Shown here piece after piece: positions 1 through 12,500 of a DNA stretch of 64,000 bases. Within the stretch, counting starts at the first letter, position 1. Each line of letters begins with the position of its first letter. A model generated the notes under the pieces. It was not told the DNA's origin and did not search any database. It worked only from the letters and a program-made list of their open reading frames with translations. Position numbers and translations under genes: made by a program. The stretch is from Clavulina sp. PMI_390 (Eukaryota; Basidiomycota; Agaricomycetes; Cantharellales; Hydnaceae), in the NCBI GenBank assembly GCA_015039315.1, contig WIDE01000004.1, positions 1-64,000 of the forward strand. Reading direction: 5' to 3'.

Positions 1-1932
1 CATCATGGCCAGGACTTTCGGCATCATGCACGACTCGTCGCTCATTTGACTCCTCGATCTGTGGCGTGTCAATGTACAGGTGGCGGGATCGGCTATACGG
101 GCTCGGAAGCCTGCCAAACAGGTTATGTCTGCACGATCATCAACGCCTGTGAGTAGACTTAAGATGATATGGACGTAGATACTAACCAAAAATCAATCCA
201 ATCTTGCCAATATTATGCTATGATAGATTATTACCAATGTGTGTAGTCCTCGAAAATCAGTGAACCTGAAACATTACACACGTGAAGCTGACACTGTTGG
301 GTCCCGGATTCTACACAACCTTTCCTTTAATTACATTCTCCTCCGATCTAAATAAAGGTCTTCCCCCCGGATACGGTACCACCGCCACGCCGACAGGCAC
401 CGCCACTAGTACGAGCACCACAACAACCGCGACAGGCGCCGCTTGCTCCACAGCACCAGCCTCTGCGGGCAACCTTGCCTACGGTGGGGTTAACATTGCA
501 GGCTTTGACTTTGGATGCGGTACGGATGGGACCTGTGTAATCACAGGCTCAGATGGGCCGTACCCTCCTCTGGCGAGCTTGGGCAACCCTGATGGAATTG
601 GACAAATGACACACTTCAGGAAGGTGAGTACCTAACGGGCATCCGAATTCCCTTGCTTTCCTTTCCCTTGGCCTCTCTTCTTTGTTGTTTGTCAGGGTCA
701 TATTCCTCATGTATTGCTCGTTGAATATCCAAACCCGCGAACTTATGCGTCTATTGGACAGGATGATGGATTCAACATTTTCAGGCTTCCTGTAGGATGG
801 CAGTACCTTGTCAACGGCGTTCTTGGTGGCACGCTCGATCCAACCAATCTCGCCACCTATGATGAACTTGTGCAAGGGTGCCTAAGTGCACTTGCATATT
901 GCATCATCGACATCCATAACTATGCACGCGTGCGTGTTCGTTCCCTTGGTTTTTGTATGTTGGGATAAGCCTCAGATGTTGAATGGCTGACGCTCAAACT
1001 TTCCGGTATTGTACCATATTCACTTACAGTGGGATGGAGGAATCATCGGGCAAGGCGGGCCAACAAACGACCAATTTGTTAGTCTGTGGACACAGCTAGC
1101 TACTAAATATGCTGGCTACAGCAAAATCATGTTCGGTATCATGAATGAGCCACATGATCTTGACTCCGTCACGGTACGTATCTTTGTCAATTTCAGACGG
1201 CTATCCGGAACACGTGGTCTGTCTCAGCCAACGCTTATTCCTATACAGACCTGGGCAGAGACTGTTCAACTTGTGGTGACCGCCATCCGCAATGCCGGCG
1301 CCACGTACCAGACCATCTTGCTCCCAGGAAATGATTGGACCTCGGCGGGAACCTTCATCAGCGATGGATCAGCTGCAGCACTCAGCACAGTGACAAACCC
1401 TGATGGAAGCTTCACCAACCTTATATTCGATGTGCACAAGGTTCGTTTATTCCCTTATTCATGCTCGTGAGTTGTGCAGGATCATTGACGGGTCTGTATC
1501 GGCGAGTAGTACCTCGACTCGGACAACTCTGGAACGTCTGCTGAATGTGTGACGGACAATATTGCTGACGCTTTTGCTCCACTCGCTGCCTGGTTACGGT
1601 GCAATGGTCGACAGGCGCTTAACACGGAAACTGGAGGAGGTAACACAGCGTCCTGTGTTAGTTATCTTAATTCGCAGCTCGCGTTCATCAGAAACAACTC
1701 GGATGGTAAGTCAATCATTGAAAATCATCAAGATCGACCGCTAATGAACTCGTTCCGGCCGGAATATTCAGTGTTCCTCGGATACGTTGGCTGGGCGGCT
1801 GGATCATTTGACTCGTCATACACCCTATCGTTGACCCCCACCGAGACCGGTTCATCGTGGACAGATACCGAGCTCATCACCGAGGCATTCCAGCTCTATG
1901 TCCCACAGGCAACAGTTAGCCCTCAGAAATAG
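1..1932 (+). CDS. GH5 (subfamily 5-like) endoglucanase with N-terminal CBM1, copy 1, 5' partial
   Basis: Secreted endo-1,4-beta-glucanase that cuts cellulose internally; the CBM1 module tethers it to cellulose. The first exon (signal peptide) lies upstream of the window and bases 1-79 are intron. Exons seen: 80-148, 227-238, 358-623, 762-929, 1030-1173, 1249-1440, 1510-1705 and 1772-1932. Their lengths agree exactly with the other two copies in the window. CBM1 reads CGGIGYTGSEACQ then INAYYYQC. A Ser/Thr-rich linker of about 30 residues leads into the GH5 barrel (VNIAGFDFGCGTDG). The acid/base Glu lies in FGIMNEPHD and the nucleophile Glu in NTETGGGN. The layout matches the Trichoderma Cel5A-type family. 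It is intact as far as visible. A tandem paralog follows 750 bp downstream on the same strand. Family assignment is firm; substrate is inferred from family. Confidence 0.93.
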
Positions 1933-2682
1933 TGTTTTCATGTGCATCAGAAAAATGTGTCGTTGTATATCTTGGTCAAACTATTCTGACGATAGTGGCA
2001 AGATATAAGGTGGTTTCTAGAGCTTGAACGAAGGGTGTTATGAAATGGATTACCCATTCTTTTTATGCTACCGATTTAGTCTTTGTTATCTCGCTCCTCC
2101 CAGGCCTGCTGTTTGAACCGTGGGAATATATCCGAATGGGGCGAATCTTCGCCCTTACTGCCAACACTAGCCGATATCCCAGTATTTCACACCATCCTCA
2201 CCTCACTTACAAAGTGCCAAGGTTTTGGATTGCCGAGCGCATATATCTTGCCCCTTTTTCCTTTCCTGGTACGTTCTATCAGTACCACCAACCCCTGGAA
2301 TTTCTTTGAATAAAGCTTGGCCAATTTGCATTTACCCAGTGGGAACTCAACCACGAATTCTGATCGCGGTCCCGCATATTACATCTAATATGGCTCTCCA
2401 GTTATTATATAATCACCGAGCTATGACAGCGATCAGAGGCCAAGGCCTCTGACTGTAGGGAAACACTTGGCCAACTGTGGGCTACCCCTCACGGTAGGAG
2501 GTGCTTCAATCGCTAGGATTTTGCCAGCCTATTATGTATCATTGAGCTGTTCAGCAAAGATACCCCTGTAACCAACGGCGGCATGCGACAAATCGTCCCT
2601 TCGCTGCCTGCCACAAACCACGCGGCTTGGGCTGGCATGGTCTCTTCCACTCCAGCACACGGGTTAGTAAGGCCTCATCTAG
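1933..2682. other. Intergenic region between GH5 copies 1 and 2
   Basis: It holds the 3' end of copy 1 and the promoter of copy 2. I see no gene. It contains a perfect inverted repeat at 2433-2452, listed separately. No clear TATA box stands out in the 100 bp before the copy 2 start. Confidence 0.6.
2433..2452. repeat. Perfect 9-bp inverted repeat with a 2-nt loop
   Basis: Arms TCAGAGGCC and GGCCTCTGA flank AA. It lies about 230 bp upstream of the GH5 copy 2 start codon, so it could be a site for a dimeric regulator. No known fungal cellulase regulator motif was recognised in it. Function is inference only. Confidence 0.5.
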
Positions 2683-4655
2683 ATGAAGTGGAGCCATCCG
2701 TCGACTATCCTCGTAGGCGTGTTAGCCTTCATCGCCTGTATCAGTGCGCAGCTTAGCGAGTACTCACAATGTGAGTACCTTCTTCTCCATTGACAGATCG
2801 TCATGGGCATTATACACCACTAGTTGCTCATTCAGCTGTTCAATCTGTGATCTACCAACGCACAGGTGGCGGAATCGGCTATACAGGCTCTAATGCCTGC
2901 CAAGGACCCTATGCCTGCACAATCATCAACGCCTGTGAGTCAACCAAAGACGATGTGAACGAAGATATCGGTCATAAAATCATGGAATATTGCTGATACC
3001 ATAATGTTATAGACTATTACCAATGTATGTGATCCCCAAGATACAGTAAATCTAACACACTACACAGATGAAGCTGACACTTCCGTGTTCGGGGTTCTTC
3101 ATAACATCTCTTTTCATCGCATTCTGGTTAAAACATAGGCCTCCCTGTTGGATACGGTACCATCGTAACTGGTGTAGCCTGCTCCACGGCACCAGCCTCT
3201 GCAGGCAGTGTTGCTTACGCTGGGGTAAATATCGCTGGTTTTGAATTCGGGTGCGATATAGATGGGACTTGTGTAATTAGCGGCTCAGGTGGACCATATC
3301 CTCCTCTGGCGAGCCTGGGCAATGCTGATGGTATCGGACAAATGATGCACTTCAAAAGAGTGAGTAACTAGGTAGCATTCGACCTCCATCCCTTTCTCTT
3401 CCTTTGATTCCCTCTTCGCCTGGTTCGCTTCAACAATAATTTACCTTCCCTGCCCCTCTGGAGATTTGATCCCGCAAACTAATTCATCCATTGGACAGGA
3501 CGATGGATTTAATGTCTTCAGGCTTCCTGTAGGATGGCAGTACCTTGTCAACGGCGTTCTTGGTGGCACCCTCGATCCAACCAACTTCGCCACATATGAT
3601 GAACTCGTGCAAGGATGCCTCAGCACATCCGCATATTGCATCATCGACATCCATAACTACGCACGTGTGAGTATTCTATCCTTCAGAACTAGTTATCATA
3701 CTGTATCTCAGATTCTGAAATCTCTCGGTCTTTGGTTCTATTCACAGTGGGATGGAGGAATCATCGGGCAAGGTGGGCCTACAAATGACCAGTTTGTGAG
3801 CCTTTGGGCACAGCTGGCGACGAAATATGCTGGCTGCAGCAAGATCATGTTCGGTATCATGAATGAGCCACATGATCTTGGCTCCGTCACTGTAGGTGCT
3901 TTCCTGCTTCTCGGGATGCTCATCCTGTGTGTGTTGATTGTCTCAACCAATGCTTCACTCTCCTATCCAGGCGTGGGCACAGACTGTTCAGCTTGTGGTG
4001 ACCGCCATCCGCAATGCCGGCGCCACGTACCAGACCATCTTGCTCCCAGGAAATGATTGGACTTCGGCGGGCACCTTCGTCAGTGATGGGTCGGCTGCAG
4101 CGCTCAACACAGTTATGAACCCCGATGGGAGCATCACCAACCTTGTATTTGACGTGCATAAGGTTTGCCTATCTCTCTGCCCATGTTCCTCCCCAGGTTG
4201 TGCGCAAATATTGACGGGCCCGTGCCGGCAAATAGTATCTCGACTCGGACAACTCTGGGACATCTGCTCAATGTGTCACGGACAACATTGCAGATGCTTT
4301 TGCTCCACTGGCTGCTTGGTTGCGATGCAATGGCCGCAAAGCATTTAACACAGAGACTGGAGGAGGTAACAATGCGCTGTGCGTCGGCTATCTCAATTCG
4401 CAGCTCGCATTCATCAGGAGCAACTCAGACGGTCAGTCAGTCATCGTTGTTCTTAAGAACTGTAACTAAACTGCCCTTTGATTTGACGATTCAGTGTTCC
4501 TGGGATATGTTGGTTGGGGGGCTGGTTCACTTGACCCATCATACAATCTATCGCTAACTCCAACTGAGACTAGTACAGGATGGACAGACGCTGGGCTTAT
4601 CACCCAGGCATTCCAGCTCTATGTCCCACCAGCGACAGTCAGCCCTCAGAAATAG
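2683..4655 (+). CDS. GH5 (subfamily 5-like) endoglucanase with N-terminal CBM1, copy 2, short linker
   Basis: Secreted cellulose endo-hydrolase, complete in nine exons: 2683-2770, 2866-2934, 3013-3024, 3139-3359, 3499-3666, 3748-3891, 3971-4162, 4236-4431 and 4495-4655. These sum to 416 residues with consistent phase. The start is the ATG opening a signal peptide (MKWSHPSTILVGVLAFIACI, ending near ISAQ). CBM1 follows (YSQCGGIGYTGSNAC ... INAYYYQC), then only about 10 residues (GYGTIVTGV) before the catalytic domain. Catalytic Glu residues are near 226 (MNEPHD) and 338 (TETGGGN). Copy 1 has a roughly 30-residue Ser/Thr linker here and copy 3 a longer one, so copy 2 has almost lost its linker. 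The C-terminus ends ATVSPQK as in copy 1, which fits a recent tandem duplication of those two. Confidence 0.95.
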
Positions 4656-4789
4656 TTGTCCTGATGTGCTTAGACTAATGCATAGATGCACATCTTGATC
4701 AAATCATCTTGATCCCAGATAGTCACAGCAATAGATGAGATGGTACTATTAGACTTGACATGGGGCCGATTGAAATACATTACGCATTC

Positions 4790-6501
4790 TCTGAAGCTTT
4801 TGCCTTCGCTTTCTCGATCGCCTTCGGCCCTTCCACCTCTTCATCGAAGTGAAACATGGGAAGCTCGAAAAGTCCAACTGGTAGAATAGATCATGATACG
4901 GCTGGAGTGAAAATGGCCGAGAGACTCACTTTTGATCCATTGAGGCAGCCGAGCGTAGAGGGAGGGAGGTAAAGGCACCAAAATGCTCGTTGTATTGCGA
5001 TAGCGAACATAATTGGACCACGCACGGGCGGTCTCTGGCTTGGACTCGGGGCCGTACGTGAGGAGGTAATATCTCTCTGCCGTAGGTTTCTCCGCGGGAG
5101 GAAGACCAGAACCAAAGATCAGAACACTGGAAAAAATTCGGGATCAGCAGCGATGACAAAAACCCAGATTGTCATGAAATTTACATCATGGTGAAAAGTG
5201 GAGAAACGATTGCCCCGTATTGAGCACTCTTGGCATGGTGTGGAAGATTCCCGTTCATAGTCGGAGATAAGCAAAGTGCCCAGATGCCCCACCAGCAGCA
5301 GATCCTACGAGCAATAAGGACATGTCAGCCTTTGCATATCGTTCAAGCAATAGAGCGATTGACTTACTCTCCAAAATAAGGCTAGAGGTGAGGGACGGAA
5401 ATACGGAAATTAGAATCACCTGCTCGGATATTTGGTAGCACTCAAGCTCACAGGATGTCTAAGCTCAAAGATTTCAGAGAAATGGCCGACCACGAAGGAA
5501 GACAAAATAAGCATACCTAGACCAATTCCACAGCCCGATATCTGCGACACGATCTTTTGGAGGTTTGCTGGCTTTGAAGCGATACTGGTGTGGCCCATGC
5601 GGATTTAGCAAGGCACAACATCAAGAGCGATAGTATAAAATAATCCCCCGACCTTTTGAGCATCAGAGATAGTTTCAATCAACCATCCAATGGCCCAAAG
5701 GATTATGCCGATAATATCGCCCGCGGTTCCGAATGCGGGGTTCCCACCTGGAGCGCGAGAAACTGCTGGAGAGTTGAGGATGATAACAGGCAGCGATACA
5801 ACCCAAACCTGAACATTTGCTTCAGAACGGGTAAAATCCAGGAAACTGCTAACAAGACACATACCCAGAGTATTTGGGCGACCCAGAAGCCTAGAGAGAG
5901 GATTTAGACAGCCAGGATGGTATTAGGAAGATCAGGAACGCACCAAGGAACATGAAGAAATTGGAGCGAATGTCGTCGAACCGAGTGTCGCTCCCAGTTT
6001 TGAGGACGCGGAAGAGGAGGAAACCTGCGAGGAAATTGAGTGCTCATGAACAGCCCTTAAGAGACTAACGCACCTGCGATCCTCACCGCCCAGATCATTT
6101 GGAGGACTGAGGCCACGATATTTCGCGCATGGTATGTGTCACCAAAGAGAAGTGTGATAAGGGCTGTTGATACTTATGAGACGATTGTGGTTGTTATGCA
6201 GAAGTTATAGCATAGGCATACCGAGGATAAAGAAGTTAGAACCTGCGGAACCAGATCAAGCATTGAGCAAGATAAGCAAGACACCATTGATATAATGAAT
6301 CGTACCACCAGTCAAATCTAGAGAAGCAGCTTATGAGTGAGACTCCCTAGCTATTAGCTATATAATGTGGCCAACGACAGGCGAACCTGTTATCTTATCA
6401 AACTGGAGAGTCCATGCAATGAAAAATCCCGAAAGCTGATACCCCACCGTAATGAGGAGAGTGATGAGCAAGTAGAAATGGTCGAGGACGAAGACTGTCA
6501 T
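4790..6501 (-). CDS. DUF1295 / steroid 5-alpha-reductase-like multi-spanning membrane protein
   Basis: Integral membrane protein of about 337 residues, with several hydrophobic segments starting close to the N-terminus (HFYLLITLLITVGYQ). The C-terminal half carries motifs of the DUF1295 family, which resembles steroid/isoprenylcysteine-type reductases and methyltransferases: WNWS-RHP-PYFGE, then GSGLPPAEKPT and ARAWSNYVRYRNTTS. The tail is hydrophilic and Lys/Ala-rich. I count 13 exons, several very small, including 7 nt (5458-5452, supplying RHP) and 14 nt (5381-5368, PYFGE). Phases agree throughout. Start is the ATG of MTVFVLDHF; the stop is TAA. Substrate and pathway are unknown. It runs convergently toward GH5 copy 2 with a 134-bp gap, and nothing in the context links it to cellulose use. 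Confidence 0.85.
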
Positions 6502-9500
6502 TGCTGCCGATGCTTGTGTCTTATGGATGATGGGTAAGAGCAGGAGCTAGAATGCTGTGGGCACCAGATCCCCAACCCGTGATCGTCATGGCTTGGCTTT
6601 GTTGCACCTCAACGATCGGCGTCACTGTGGGCGACGATCGAGCGCCCTCAGGTCTCGTGACGCGTATTCCCACGATCCTTTCCCTACCCACGGAAGTCGA
6701 GTTGGGACTCTACACACTGATTGAACTTGGGCAAGAGAATGAACGACGAGCTACATCTAGTTATCTTGTTCGTGATGTGACATGAATGGCGTGCTCTTAT
6801 CGCTGCGCATGATGTCTAAGCTGTCTCGTTACCTTCGTGCTGTACCCCTCTAGCTCTCCTCTGTTACCTGCCAACACTTCCATAATGAAGTGCAAGATAA
6901 ATAATAACAGGCATAACCACCAATACCACCACTACCATTGATGTGGTATATGATCAAATCTATGCGGCGGAATTCGTGTAGTCTGTGACCATACACGGTA
7001 TGCCCACCCACCGCGAGCCAGCGTCTACACGTGTGATTCCGAATCCGCCACTCCGAGAATGAAAATCTATCCTGGCGGATCTCAATCTATCTTTTCATAT
7101 GAAAAGCATTCGTGCTCACACTGCTGTGCACGAATGTCCAAATCCCCTTCCGAAAGGTTCAACTGACCGTGTACCGTGAACCGATAGCGCCTCATAATTT
7201 GATGGGCGCCGTAAGGGGATACCGGCGTTTTTCATGTGATGGGGTGTTCGATTGCTCCTCTTATTTTCACCCGATGGCATCCCTTCCACGCCGCTTCCTC
7301 AAGTGGACTTAGAGGCTTTTCCCGCCGGTCGCCCACTTGCACCAATCGTATTTTCCGGGACCACTCTCAGCCTATTCTGGCGCCGCTTTGAAGCTCTCAC
7401 TTGAAAATTCCGAGCATGAGCAAATATGGCCCCAGCTTGTGGTTCATGTCAAGCAGCCTCACACGACATGTCAAGAAGGTGCCGGAGTCTGGGACCTCTT
7501 GTCGTGGCATTAGATGAGGGAATAACATTGCATCGAGCTCCGAAATTTGTCAATTTGACCAGAGGATGTAGGCCATAGGCACTGATCATCGAGGTGGTTC
7601 TATTTGACATTTACCTCGCTCGGAGAAGGTCCCTAGCCCGGCGGCCGGAGAACGAATGCAAACCGTTGTCCTATGATATTTTTGAATGCTCATCCTACAA
7701 AAATCGGAAATAGGTGCAGTTTTACCCCAATCTGCAAAAATTCCTTTATAGGTTAGTTTCGGTCGGGGAAGGTCAATAATACGCGTGTACGGCACGATGG
7801 GGTATGGCCAATGCTTCCTGCCATTTGCATAACATTGAAAGCATCCGTGCTTCTATCGTGAATCAGCATGCGCAACACATCCAGCATCACGGGCGTGTCG
7901 AGATAGTCCATCGGCAATATAACCATTTCCGACCCATCTGCGGTTTGCTTCAACATCCGGCAGATGTCAGCGGTACTCTGACGATGTTGTTACTCATTCA
8001 AGATATGATTATCCTAACCTAATTGTCGCTTTGAGGGCATACGCAAAGACTACTGGCTCGAACGGGCTCTTGACATGAGTTCACCCCAGCTCGCACTCAC
8101 TGCTTGTCTAATATCATCCTGCGGCATCCCATACCTCCTCCCGTCGAGTATGAACACTTCGGGGGCTTACTATTCACCCAGAGGGCCATTGTCCATCTCG
8201 CCAAACTCTAGCGACGACCATGTGCAATGGTATTGGAGCGTCCACTCATTCCTATGCGCCTAGCAGTGTGGGGAGGTCGTCCGATGCGCAACACCCGGCT
8301 ACTTACACTTCAAATTAGGGGTGATCATTTACACGAACTTCGATGAGCGCGCTTATAGCTCCACATGAAACAGTGATGATCTTGGCCCAAGATCTCCACC
8401 CACGGCCGCCGCATGGAGCATAACGACATCAATATTTTAGCACACGTATACCACCACGTGCACCGTCTCCGTACATCAAACTGTGCTGGCTTCTAGGCTC
8501 GTTCTGATTTCGGAATACTCCGTTACTGGGACAAGATAGATGAATGACACCCTGATTTGAACCTGGTCCCTTTTTTAACCACTGCAGGGCGAGGAGATCA
8601 GCAGGAGTGAGCTTGATGCCGAGCCCGAGACCAGGTTCTCTGTACTCTATCCTTATGCCTAAAGCTTGCGGGCTAGGAAATTCTCTGGCGTCCTCCCCGC
8701 TTTCCCTCCGCTCTAGATCATTCGGTTCACAAGAATCGTCGAGGACCGTGAACCCTTTCCGGGCGTCCAAGCAGCCTCGACTCCCTCGACCCTTCGCCGC
8801 GCAAATCTCTTCCCTGCTGCACGACATGTCGGGCATCATTGCTGCGTTCGCCAGATTTACTACTCGGACGACATATACTTGTGGTTCTGAGCACTGATCT
8901 ATTCAGTGCCAGCGATAGGGTGAGATCTGAGATCTGGTGTGGATGATTCTATTCGGATCCCTCTCTCCAGTTGTGAGTTCAGCTGAGTGAATACCAAAAA
9001 AAGGCGTGTGACAATACCTGAGCTCCTGTACCCCACTGTGTCACTGTGTATAGGTATTCGTACTTTTTCTGACACTGACAGGCGGACATAAGCCCTGTGC
9101 CGCCCCAAAGGTGGAGGATATCCGGCATTTTCAGGAGATAAGAGTGTGCAACTCATTCAACTTGCCACTTTTAGTTGTTAGCCGTACAAGTCGTCATTTC
9201 AACTACGACAGCGGCCCACACGTTTTGTTATTCAGATATGATACACCAGGGTCCAAAGCAGTCCCCTGACCGCTGCCACGGACCTCGTCGCGTGCCCGCC
9301 TGGGATGTTTCAGTACTGATGGCGGGTGCTCTGGCCAGCGGAACACGTACTCCTTTCTCCACCATCGATCGCGTTGGAGCAAGCGAGCGGGCTCGATAAA
9401 CGAGGCAGAAGAAGCCCCTCACGGGGATTGGAGGATCGTCCCACGCGGCTATCTACGCTTCCATTCGAGATTTCGAGATTGTCATCACTGTATCACGCGG

Positions 9501-12500
9501 CCGCAGCACGGACACACGCGCACGATAAGTGAGCAGGGTGCGTGTGTGGGGTCCGAACTAGAGCGCTAGTTCTGCCGCGGTCTACATTGTGAATGCTCAT
9601 TGTTCTTTTCCAAATTACAAAACCAATGGGACTCGGACTTTCGCAAGGGTGCTCTCCCCGCGCTATCGAGCGGGATGATGTGGAGCCTCGCTAGGGGATG
9701 CAGTGCTGCACATGATGATGGCAATGATGCTTCTGCTCCTAGTACGGGTCACAGCCATAGGGCAAATCATGCATATATGTCATTGGTGGCTTCGTCAATT
9801 TGGCAGGAAATGACAGCTTGTCGTTGTGGGAATCATTGAGATCACAGACCTTCCACCCGCAAAAGCATCGTTTTGCTTCGAGCCCCCGCTACGTCACACA
9901 CACACCACCAGGAGAGAAGACCCCGGGGTGGAGCGTAGAAAGAGATCCAGAGGCAGAGAAGCATCATTACATCGTGCTTCTAAGTATCTTGGCGCGCGCG
10001 CAGAAGATAGAAAAACAAAAAGGAAGGATGTCAAAAACAAGACAAATGATTTGCAATGTTCTCCACATTCGAGTGGCACCCGCACGACCGAACACACCGA
10101 CGCCTGTCTCCAGCAACGAGCGTGCTCATCGTCGTGCCAACCCGCCTTACGGGTTGTCGCGCGCGAGGTATCCCATGCAACACGTTGCCCACCGGACTGT
10201 CATCTCCATCGCGATGCAGCGGCACGTGGGCATGGGATGGGCGCGCTCTGGCATTGACAATATTACGACTGTCTGCAGCCCTGCAGCCGCAAAAACGGAT
10301 CATGAAACCCTAAATCCCTTCGGCCTCGTAAAGGGTTGTTGCTTCCTCAACTTCCGTAATAATAGTACGCGTCGTTCATAGGGTGGGGGTTGGCGAGCGG
10401 ATCGAGCTTCCTTCTAGTTCTTTTTGGTTTTCAACAAGATCTCCCCTACCCTCGGCCTCGATAGTAGCAACCCTCGACTCGATTGTGTGGGCAACCAGCG
10501 TCTCCATCGGCGCTACTGTACTACAATTACAAAAAATCTGAGATCTGCTTCAGAAGTTCTGATCTGTTTTGTATTCCCTGGCATCAATCATTCTATCGAT
10601 GAGAGCGAAACCAAGGGTATGGAACCCGATTGATGGAGCAGAATGATAATATTGCATGGGATTCGGTCGTGCCACTCCGACTGTTTTGGGGCTCTAGCCC
10701 ACTCCGGACGCGACGCGTCCCCTTACCACACACACACTGCACCACAGGGACGACAAGAAGGTAAAAACAACAGGAGGGCAAATGCTAGATAAAGGAGGTG
10801 TCATTCGAGGTTGTTAGTGTAACTGCTTCTTCCGCGCCTTCTCGAGTCTGGCGCATCCTTTCCTCCCCCGCTGATGTCATTATTCATTGTGTGCGGGGCG
10901 CAACCGAGCGAGGGCGAACAAAAGCGAGCATATCGGGCGTTGAGATGCACAATAATTGGGGACGTGTGGGTGATGGCATGCGGCCACACCCGCGCAGGCG
11001 CACGCGGAGTGGACCGAACCGCCTGCAGATCCTTTCTCTCTCCTCTGCTCTTTTCTGGGTTTGGGCTTTGCACACCCTGCCTCTCTCATCCTCGGTGTCC
11101 CGTTCCGATTTTGTTCAGCCGCTTTCAACTCTTGTATAATAAATAATATCCAAAACGTGCTCGATCGACGCCTTGACGACAGACGCCCAAACGATAAGCA
11201 CGAGTGATCGACCCGTGATCAACAACCGCAATAAACGAGTTAGCAACGACGACGACGACGAGTGTAATAACGCTAACTCAAACACGCTAACCCGGAATAA
11301 TAATACTAATTATGATGAGGATCAATGCATGCTGACTACAGCCACGATGGTGGGAGGGGAAAAAGCGCGGGGTGGGGAATCGATCGATGACTCACTTATT
11401 CACTCTTGGGTAATAATGATCAGAAGCAAAGGAAAGAAGAAAGAAGCGGAAAACTTGGCCATCATGGAAGATGAATTCGTGACAGTGGAACACAAGGTAA
11501 TTTTGAGAAGAACCCCGTCGCGATCGTCACGGCCCATGTCGTCAGCCGTGTGCCGGCGCCGAAAGCGATAGCGATAGCAATGGCGATGGCTATTCAGTAT
11601 GTCTATGTAAAGTAAGTAGTAGGGAAGGTGGGGACTAAAGTACCCGGAGTGTATCCCGCTCGAGCAAAAGCAACGATCAAATCAGATTCACTTCCCTCGT
11701 CCACGAGGGAGGCAGGAAGACGCCGACTATTGGTAGCGGTTGAAAGAGCGACGATCCCAATTGGCAATTTATCGTCGGGGGCTCAGGAGTTGCGGGACTA
11801 GGAGGCAGTAGTGTATCAGTACCAAGCGACTGTGGTGGTAGCGACCGGGTGACCAACACGCAACTGTGTATTATTATGAGTGAGCACGGTCTGGATCTGG
11901 GGGGAGGCGGCCACCCTCATATAACCATATACAGCGGAAATGGACCCCTCTAAACAAGTGAATGCAAGTCACACAAAAAGGTATACGTTAGGATGAGCAC
12001 GGAGTCCGCCGAGGCAAGGGGGCGGGCACATTTTATTTTCTTGGGTTTTTGCAAAGCAAGTGAATAAATAGATATATTCTTTCTTCACATGTCGCATGTG
12101 TCTCCCTGGGGTCAGTGGACAGGGTGTGACGGCATGGGATGCACAAGGACAGGAATAGAGTATGTCGGAGGAGGAGCGTGATTACGATACAGGGTACGGG
12201 TGACTGAGTGGCCCGCAACCTGCCAGGAGTGGTGCCAGTCGGTGGGAGAGAAGACGAGAAGGGAGAGCAGGAGAGAGGAAGAGCGGTCTCGGACGATCGA
12301 TAAGCGGGCTTAGGGACCCAAGAAGCAGGTGCCTGTTCCAGCCCATGACGGATGGATGGATAATCCAATTTATGGTCGAATAAATAAAATAGGTAATTGC
12401 CCCAGAGGTCATGAGGCACGCATGCGTGCGTGTGGGCGTCAGTCTGGGACAAGGATGCGGCCAGGGCACAGTGAGGCTCGGAAACCCTGAATTCATGGTG

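Noticed and set aside
8530..8610. GGTTCAAATC motif, possible tRNA or tRNA-derived SINE on the minus strand
   Set aside because: The flanking T-stem does not pair and no cloverleaf can be drawn.
8429..8839. Open frame of 136 codons (-)
   Set aside because: No recognisable domain, no splice partners; likely chance.
9800..10381. Open frame of 193 codons (+)
   Set aside because: Overlaps other frames of similar length, shows no family motif, and its composition looks non-coding.
11173..11571. Asn/Asp/Thr-rich frame of 132 codons (+)
   Set aside because: Starts with a non-ATG codon, low complexity, no family; composition follows local simple sequence.
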